From positions 1 to 64,000 of the forward strand of contig NZ_VSSP01000015.1 in the NCBI RefSeq assembly GCF_008312895.1: a stretch of 64,000 bases of DNA, written 5' to 3'. The translations under genes were made by a program, and so were the position numbers. Each line of letters opens with the position of its first letter. Within the stretch, counting starts at the first letter, position 1. Under the pieces are notes generated by a model that saw only the letters and a program-made list of their open reading frames with translations, was not told the DNA's origin and did not search any database. Below, piece after piece: positions 59,613-64,000 of the stretch. Source of the DNA: Luteimonas suaedae (GTDB lineage Bacteria; Pseudomonadota; Gammaproteobacteria; Xanthomonadales; Xanthomonadaceae).

Positions 59613-61854
59613 CGATCCGATCGATATTCTCGAAGAAAAAGCTCCGGTCGCGTTCGTCGGTCATGTCGTACAGGTGGTACTTGCGGCCCAGGCGGGCGCC
59701 GCCGTCCCGGGTGAGCGGATTCCAGAGCACGGTGGAGCGTGCGCGGGTCGAGCGCGGCAGGAACAACTCGAACGGCACGGAAAAGTAGATGCCCTTGTCG
59801 AAACTGCCTTCTCCGAACTGCTCCGAAGACACGTCGGTCAGGGTGAAGTACGCGCCCATGATGGCGCCGTTGTCGAAGACCCGCGCAAGATTGACGGTCG
59901 CCCCCCAGTCGCCGGCCAGGTAGCGGCCCGCGCTGACGATTGCCCGGATGCGCGGATCCTCGCCGAGCTGGTAGTACAAGCTGGCGTGGCCTGTCGCGAC
60001 CTCGTAGTCCCGGAAACTCGCGTTCTGCCGGAAGCCGCGCTGCTTGACCCAGTTCGCCTCCAGGCCGAGCGCCCAGCGCTCGCCGAAGGGCCGGTACAGC
60101 ACCTCGCCGCCGACGCCGCCGTACATGTACTCCAGCATGCCGGCGTAGGCCATGCCGTAGACATCGCGCGATAGCTGGCGGACGCCGGTCAGCTGCAGGG
60201 TGGGGAAGGTGACATCGGCAGTCGTCAGATAGCGGCGCAGGTCGGTGCGCACGCGCGGCAGGTTGCTCGGCGCGTCGTACCTGAACTTGTCGTAGTTGTT
60301 GAGCAGGTTGGCGCTGGCCGTGCCGCTGAGCCACAGGCTGCGGTTGAAGAAATAGCTTGCCGAGTAGTCGGCCGAAACCTGGTACAGGAAGAAGGCGTCC
60401 GGGCCGCCGAGGTTCTGCCCGAAGCTCAACGAAAGGTCCTGGTCGAACCGGTCCAGGGGCGCCTGGTACAGCACGTCGCGCCGCTGCCGGCTCGGTGGGT
60501 TGAGCTCCACGTTGCGGGTCAGCTCGTCCAGGCCGATGCGGCCGTCGCGATAGTCCGCGAACTTGCCGCGGTGGACGCTGGCCTCGGCCATCGGCATGCC
60601 CAGGGTGGTGTTGATCAGCGTGAACCACTCGACGTCGGGGCCGGCCGCATGGTCCAGGATGCGGGCGCTGCGCCCCAGCCCCTTGGCGGGATAGAGATAG
60701 CGTCCCTGCGCACCGGTGACCAGCAGCTCGCTGCCGCGCAGCTGGATCTGCTCGACATTGAATCCGGCGTTGTCGCGCAGCAGGTCCGCCACGGCCTCCC
60801 AGTCGGTCCCGGCCAGCGCCTGCAGGTCGCGTTCGCGTTCGGCGCGGGCCTTGTCGGCGGCGTCGCGATGGAATCCCGGCGCGATGCCGCCGTCGGCCTG
60901 CGCGCCGGCGACGGCGACGGCGACGGCGACGGCGGCGTCTTCGGCGGTCGCGCCGAGTTGGCGTGGCGCGACCGGCGGCGGGTCGAGCGGCTTGGCCATC
61001 GCGACGGCCTGGTCGAGATTGGTGCGCAGGGTGATGCCGACCATGGCCTCGTTGCCGCGCTCCCAGCCGAGGGTGAACTGCACGTTGGGATGCGCGGTCA
61101 ACACCGCGCCGACGTTGATGGGGCTGCTGCTCGGGCGTATCCGGATGCGCCGGGGCTCGTTGCGGTAGTCGTTGCCGTCGTATTCCAGCTTCAGCTCCAG
61201 CGGTTTCCATGGCGTCCGCCAGGCGATGCCGCCGAATACGCCGACCCGGCCGCGGAACATGTTGCTCAAGCCGAACTTGCCGGCGTTGACGACCGAACTG
61301 GTGGGAGTCGGGCGTTCCTTGAAGCGGTCGTCCAGGGCGCCGAGCGGATTGCCGAAATCACCCCGGTTGCCGAGATAGCCGGTGGCCGCGCCTGCACTGA
61401 CGTCGACCGGTCCGAAGCGCTTGCTGGCGACCAGGTACTCGCCGGAAAACAGCCCGGTGCCGCCGAGGTCGCGGATGCCGAAGGCCACCTCGGGCAGCCA
61501 CCGGCTCTCGCGCCACAGGCGCAGCTTCACGTCGATCGATTTGTCCTTGTAGTGCTGGTCGCCGCTGAGCGACGGCGAGCCGTAGCGTATACCGGTGACG
61601 TTCATGTAGCGGAACGTGCCCTCCAGCCACGAGAACGGCTGCATCGAGACGTTGTAGCGGCTGTAGGGCGAGGTGTGCGTCGCGGTGAAGGCGAGTTCGC
61701 CGGGCGCGGCCATGCGCGCGCTTGGGGTCTGCATCAGGCCGACTCCGCCCCAGTCGCTCTGGCTGGACAGGGTCTGGCCATGGACGCCGGCGCATGCGCC
61801 GAGGGCAAGCAGCCCGAGGACCGGACGCGACAGGTCCCGGCACGCGGGCGGCAT
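59605..61854 (-). CDS. YjbH/GfcD-family outer-membrane polysaccharide protein
   Basis: 749 residues with a signal peptide (VLGLLALGACAGVHGQ). The YjbH domain covers most of the chain: SDWGGVGLMQTPSARMAAPG at the start, LGWERGNEAMVGITLRTNL in the middle and VSAGRYLAGDWGATVNLARV near the end. It is expected to form beta-barrels in the outer membrane for capsule or exopolysaccharide export. An unusual AVAVAVAVAGAQADGG stretch near 335-350 comes from a hexanucleotide repeat. It overlaps the gfcC-like stop by one base. Confidence 0.87.
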   Translation of the reverse strand: MPPACRDLSRPVLGLLALGACAGVHGQTLSSQSDWGGVGLMQTPSARMAAPGELAFTATHTSPYSRYNVSMQPFSWLEGTFRYMNVTGIRYGSPSLSGDQHYKDKSIDVKLRLWRESRWLPEVAFGIRDLGGTGLFSGEYLVASKRFGPVDVSAGAATGYLGNRGDFGNPLGALDDRFKERPTPTSSVVNAGKFGLSNMFRGRVGVFGGIAWRTPWKPLELKLEYDGNDYRNEPRRIRIRPSSSPINVGAVLTAHPNVQFTLGWERGNEAMVGITLRTNLDQAVAMAKPLDPPPVAPRQLGATAEDAAVAVAVAVAGAQADGGIAPGFHRDAADKARAERERDLQALAGTDWEAVADLLRDNAGFNVEQIQLRGSELLVTGAQGRYLYPAKGLGRSARILDHAAGPDVEWFTLINTTLGMPMAEASVHRGKFADYRDGRIGLDELTRNVELNPPSRQRRDVLYQAPLDRFDQDLSLSFGQNLGGPDAFFLYQVSADYSASYFFNRSLWLSGTASANLLNNYDKFRYDAPSNLPRVRTDLRRYLTTADVTFPTLQLTGVRQLSRDVYGMAYAGMLEYMYGGVGGEVLYRPFGERWALGLEANWVKQRGFRQNASFRDYEVATGHASLYYQLGEDPRIRAIVSAGRYLAGDWGATVNLARVFDNGAIMGAYFTLTDVSSEQFGEGSFDKGIYFSVPFELFLPRSTRARSTVLWNPLTRDGGARLGRKYHLYDMTDERDRSFFFENIDRIDE
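60906..60929. repeat. Hexanucleotide repeat (CGGCGA)x4 within the YjbH-like gene
   Basis: Four perfect tandem copies followed by CGGCGG. On the coding strand they give alternating Ala-Val. Gain or loss of units would keep the frame. Confidence 0.8.
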
Positions 61855-62645
61855 CAGCGCGCGGCTCCGGCCACAGGCAGCGGTTGCGTGGCGATGAAGT
61901 CGGCCAGTGCGGCATTGAACCCGGCATCGATCTCGCCCAGCGCGCGTTCGGACAGGGGAACGTAGAGGACCGCGCCCGGCGCCAGCGGATGCGGCGCGCT
62001 GCGGTTCCAGGCCGCGATGCCGAGCCGTTCGACATGACCGTCGGGTTGGATCACGTACAGCCAGTCCCGGTCCGACAACGGTGCAGGCGGGCAGTCGTGC
62101 AGATAGGCCTTGGCGTCGCGCAGCGGAACATGTTCCAGTTCGCACGCCTGCGCGACCAGGCCTACCACCCGGATGCTGTCGGGACGGAGCGGGTAGAGAA
62201 AGCGGTCGCCGTCGGCGAGTGGGCGGTTCTCGCGCGGGTCCGCCTCCAGCGCGCGCGGTTCCAGCCGGTTGCGGACCCGGCCGGTGACCGGCAACGTGCC
62301 CAGCCATTGCCGCAGGCGGTCGGCCGCGACGGCGACCTCGGCACCGGTTCGCGCCTGCGATTGCAGCGCCTGCAGGTCGTACAGCAGGCCGGCCTTGGCA
62401 CGGGTCTGCGCGATCACCGCTTCGCGCCGCAGCAGCGCCGCGCCGAGGGGATAGGCCTGCGGGTCCGGCATCGCCGCCAGCGCCGCGTCGGCCAGCCGCG
62501 AGCCGGCCGGGAATTCGTGGACGCCGGGCCGTTGCACCGCGCCTTCCACCGTCGCGCGCAGCGCCGGCGGCTGTCCCAGCGCCGGCGCGCTCGCCGCGAT
62601 CGCGAGCAAGAAGGTCATGCCGAGCGGCAGACGAAGGCGCGTCAT
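61854..62645 (-). CDS. GfcC-like capsule biosynthesis protein
   Basis: 263 residues with a signal peptide ending ALGQP. A first beta-grasp-like part (ATVEGAVQRPGVHEFPAGSR) is followed by helices and a second such domain near 150-215 (VRNRLEPRALEADPRENRPL, then DRDWLYVIQPDGHVERLGIA), the layout of GfcC/YjbG. A periplasmic accessory of group 4 capsule-type export. It overlaps the lipoprotein gene upstream by four bases and the YjbH gene downstream by one. Confidence 0.87.
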   Translation of the reverse strand: MTRLRLPLGMTFLLAIAASAPALGQPPALRATVEGAVQRPGVHEFPAGSRLADAALAAMPDPQAYPLGAALLRREAVIAQTRAKAGLLYDLQALQSQARTGAEVAVAADRLRQWLGTLPVTGRVRNRLEPRALEADPRENRPLADGDRFLYPLRPDSIRVVGLVAQACELEHVPLRDAKAYLHDCPPAPLSDRDWLYVIQPDGHVERLGIAAWNRSAPHPLAPGAVLYVPLSERALGEIDAGFNAALADFIATQPLPVAGAAR

Positions 62646-63388
62646 CCGGCGCCTTCCGCCTGGTAGGGCTTGAGCTGGAGGATTTCCAGGGTGATGCCCG
62701 GCGCCAGCAGCTGACGGCTCTTCCAGATGAAACCGCTGGCCGGGTCGGCCCAGTAGTCGTTGGTCGCCTCGACGCCGGGCCCGCGCAGGGTTTCCCGGAA
62801 ATGCAGCAGGTCGCGCTCGACGCCCAGGATCGTCATCCGGGTGTTGCCGACGCGCCGCAGCCGGCCGGTGACCGGCACGCCGTAGCGGTAGCCGGGCATC
62901 CAGTCGTAGCGGCGCGCCACCTGCCGCGGCTGTTGCAGTTGCGGCAGGCGAGCGAAGGGATTGTCGCCCTCGATACGGATATCGGCCGCGTCCTGCGCCA
63001 GGCCATGGCTGCCGCTGAGCAGGCCGTCGCGCAGGTAGACGATCTTGCGGTCGCCGCTGTAGAAGGCCTGGCGGCCATCGTCGACATTGCCCAGCAGCAG
63101 GACGGCGCCTCCCTCCGGGCCGACGACCTGGATCTGCGCGTACGGACTGGCCGCCACCTGCTCGGCCGTCGGCGTGACATCGGGAGCGCGGGCGAAGGCC
63201 AGGCGGAGCCCCTCCAGGCTCGCCCGGCTGAGGCTGGTGCTGCCGCAGCCGGCGACCAGCAGCGCCGCCGCCAGCAGCAGGCTACCCGGAAGGATGATCT
63301 TCCAGGCATTTTCTTGCGCCGGCGGCACCAGCCTCTGCCGGCCATCGCGAGCATGTCTGGCCGCAGCGTGCGAAGCGACAAAACCCAT
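62642..63388 (-). CDS. GfcB/YjbF-like lipoprotein
   Basis: About 248 residues. A long N-terminal stretch precedes the hydrophobic segment and lipobox LLVAGC, so the true start could be further in (a GTG about 20 codons later). The mature part shows YAQIQVVGPEGGAVLLLGNV, DDGRQAFYSGDRKIVYLRDG and TNDYWADPASGFIWKSRQ, typical of YjbF. An outer-membrane lipoprotein of the polysaccharide export machinery, first in the gfcB-gfcC-gfcD order. Confidence 0.85.
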   Translation of the reverse strand: MGFVASHAAARHARDGRQRLVPPAQENAWKIILPGSLLLAAALLVAGCGSTSLSRASLEGLRLAFARAPDVTPTAEQVAASPYAQIQVVGPEGGAVLLLGNVDDGRQAFYSGDRKIVYLRDGLLSGSHGLAQDAADIRIEGDNPFARLPQLQQPRQVARRYDWMPGYRYGVPVTGRLRRVGNTRMTILGVERDLLHFRETLRGPGVEATNDYWADPASGFIWKSRQLLAPGITLEILQLKPYQAEGAG

Positions 63389-63412
63389 GAACAAATCCCG
63401 GAGATGGTGGGC

Positions 63413-64000
63413 CTAGTCGTTGATGTCGCTGCTGGCGCGGGCCGCGTTGGTGATGATTCCGGAGAACGGCAGCAACTGGACCACGAAACGGTTCCAGCGG
63501 GTGATGCCGGAGACACCGACGAAGACCACATCGCCCGGCAACAGCTGGAAGTGGCTGGCCACGGCGAACGCCGATGGCGATTTGGCCTCGAGCTGATAGA
63601 TCGCCGAAGGCGCCTGTTGCAGATCCGCGGTGCCGCGAATGACGTAGACCGCATTGCCGTTGGCCGTGGTCTGGGACAGCCCGCGCGCGCGGCCCAATGC
63701 CTGGCTCAGCGTGATGGTGCCGGTCCTGAAGTTGAGCGCGCCGGGCTGGTTGACCTCGCCGACGACGAAGACTTCCTTCTCGTCCAGGAACGGCACGTAG
63801 ACTCGGTCATTGCCCTTCAGGTAGACCGGCGCTCCGGCCAGGTCGTCGATGTTCAGCGTGTAGGTGACGCCGTCGCGGCTCAGGCGCAGCCCAGACAGAT
63901 CGGCTTCGGTCGGATGGAGGCCGGCCTGGCTGATCGCGTCGTTCAAGGTCAACGACGTCACGGTGACCGGGATCGGCTCGGAGTTCGTCACCGCACCGCT
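63413..64000 (-). CDS. Wza-like polysaccharide export protein (5' end outside window)
   Basis: The C-terminal ~195 residues are visible and the frame stays open to the right edge. Two SLBB/soluble-ligand-binding beta-grasp repeats appear (TLNDAISQAGLHPTEADLSG with GNDRVYVPFLDEKEVFVVG, then EVNQPGALNFRTGTITLSQA with FQLLPGDVVFVGVSGITRWN). An amphipathic end (NRFVVQLLPFSGIITNAARA) may be the outer-membrane helix of Wza. It would form the export channel of the polymer. Confidence 0.87.
   Translation of the reverse strand, partial: SGAVTNSEPIPVTVTSLTLNDAISQAGLHPTEADLSGLRLSRDGVTYTLNIDDLAGAPVYLKGNDRVYVPFLDEKEVFVVGEVNQPGALNFRTGTITLSQALGRARGLSQTTANGNAVYVIRGTADLQQAPSAIYQLEAKSPSAFAVASHFQLLPGDVVFVGVSGITRWNRFVVQLLPFSGIITNAARASSDIND

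Overview
The window looks like chromosome from a high-GC gammaproteobacterium of the Xanthomonadaceae (Lysobacter/Luteimonas/Pseudoxanthomonas-like). This rests on the roughly 70% GC coding style, several large TonB-dependent receptors with FecI/FecR regulators, GTAG-headed REP repeats like the SMAG family described in Stenotrophomonas, a GumD-like initiating glycosyltransferase, and short overlapping operons. The genus is an inference; no rRNA is present.

Left part (1-12.5 kb): an amidase gene cut by the left edge and visibly AT-richer than the rest. Next comes a BlaI - M56 peptidase - serine hydrolase operon with two BlaI-type operators, in which the M56 sensor carries ankyrin repeats. Two small genes follow (a hypothetical and a GNAT acetyltransferase), then a FecI-FecR-TonB receptor signalling set with an exported PHP-family phosphoesterase.

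12.5-19.5 kb: a TonB receptor (broken by one missing base), an exported and membrane-anchored CobN-like chelatase, a MotA/TolQ/ExbB-like channel and a DUF2149 protein, all head to tail with overlapping ends. The layout matches hmuRSTU of Porphyromonas and a zinc-responsive cluster of Pseudomonas. A Zur-box-like palindrome sits in front of it.

19.5-34 kb, mostly minus strand: a second FecI-FecR-TonB receptor set ending in an S9 peptidase, then a YfcE-like phosphoesterase, a fatty acid desaturase, a VOC protein, a RES/Xre toxin-antitoxin pair, a lipoprotein, a LysM protein, queF and an exported M20 hydrolase. Paired REP repeats separate the units.

34-39 kb: the class Ia ribonucleotide reductase operon nrdAB on the minus strand, preceded by a cobalamin riboswitch. 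Two related inverted-repeat elements lie here. One carries a four-helix-bundle gene and sits between nrdA and nrdB, where it supplies part of the present NrdB N-terminus. The other is a 90-bp solo copy lodged inside the riboswitch, in the loop of the variable stem just before the B12 box. This is the most unusual structure in the window.

39-49 kb: housekeeping and accessory genes (DUF3037/HipA-like pair, fructosamine kinase, PaiB-like protein, two alpha/beta hydrolases, AraC regulator, zapE, an ExeM/NucH nuclease, a membrane cytochrome c, tRNA-Arg(CCG), PAP2 phosphatase).

49.6-64 kb, minus strand, read right to left: an exopolysaccharide/capsule locus. It starts with export and assembly genes (Wza-like, cut by the right edge; GfcB, GfcC and YjbH/GfcD-like). 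These are followed by a GumD/WcaJ-like initiating transferase, UDP-glucose dehydrogenase, a UDP-glucuronate epimerase, a WecG/GumM-like transferase, a flippase, a pyruvyl transferase, a GT2 transferase and a polymerase. Together they could build an acidic, possibly pyruvylated polymer on undecaprenyl phosphate and export it.
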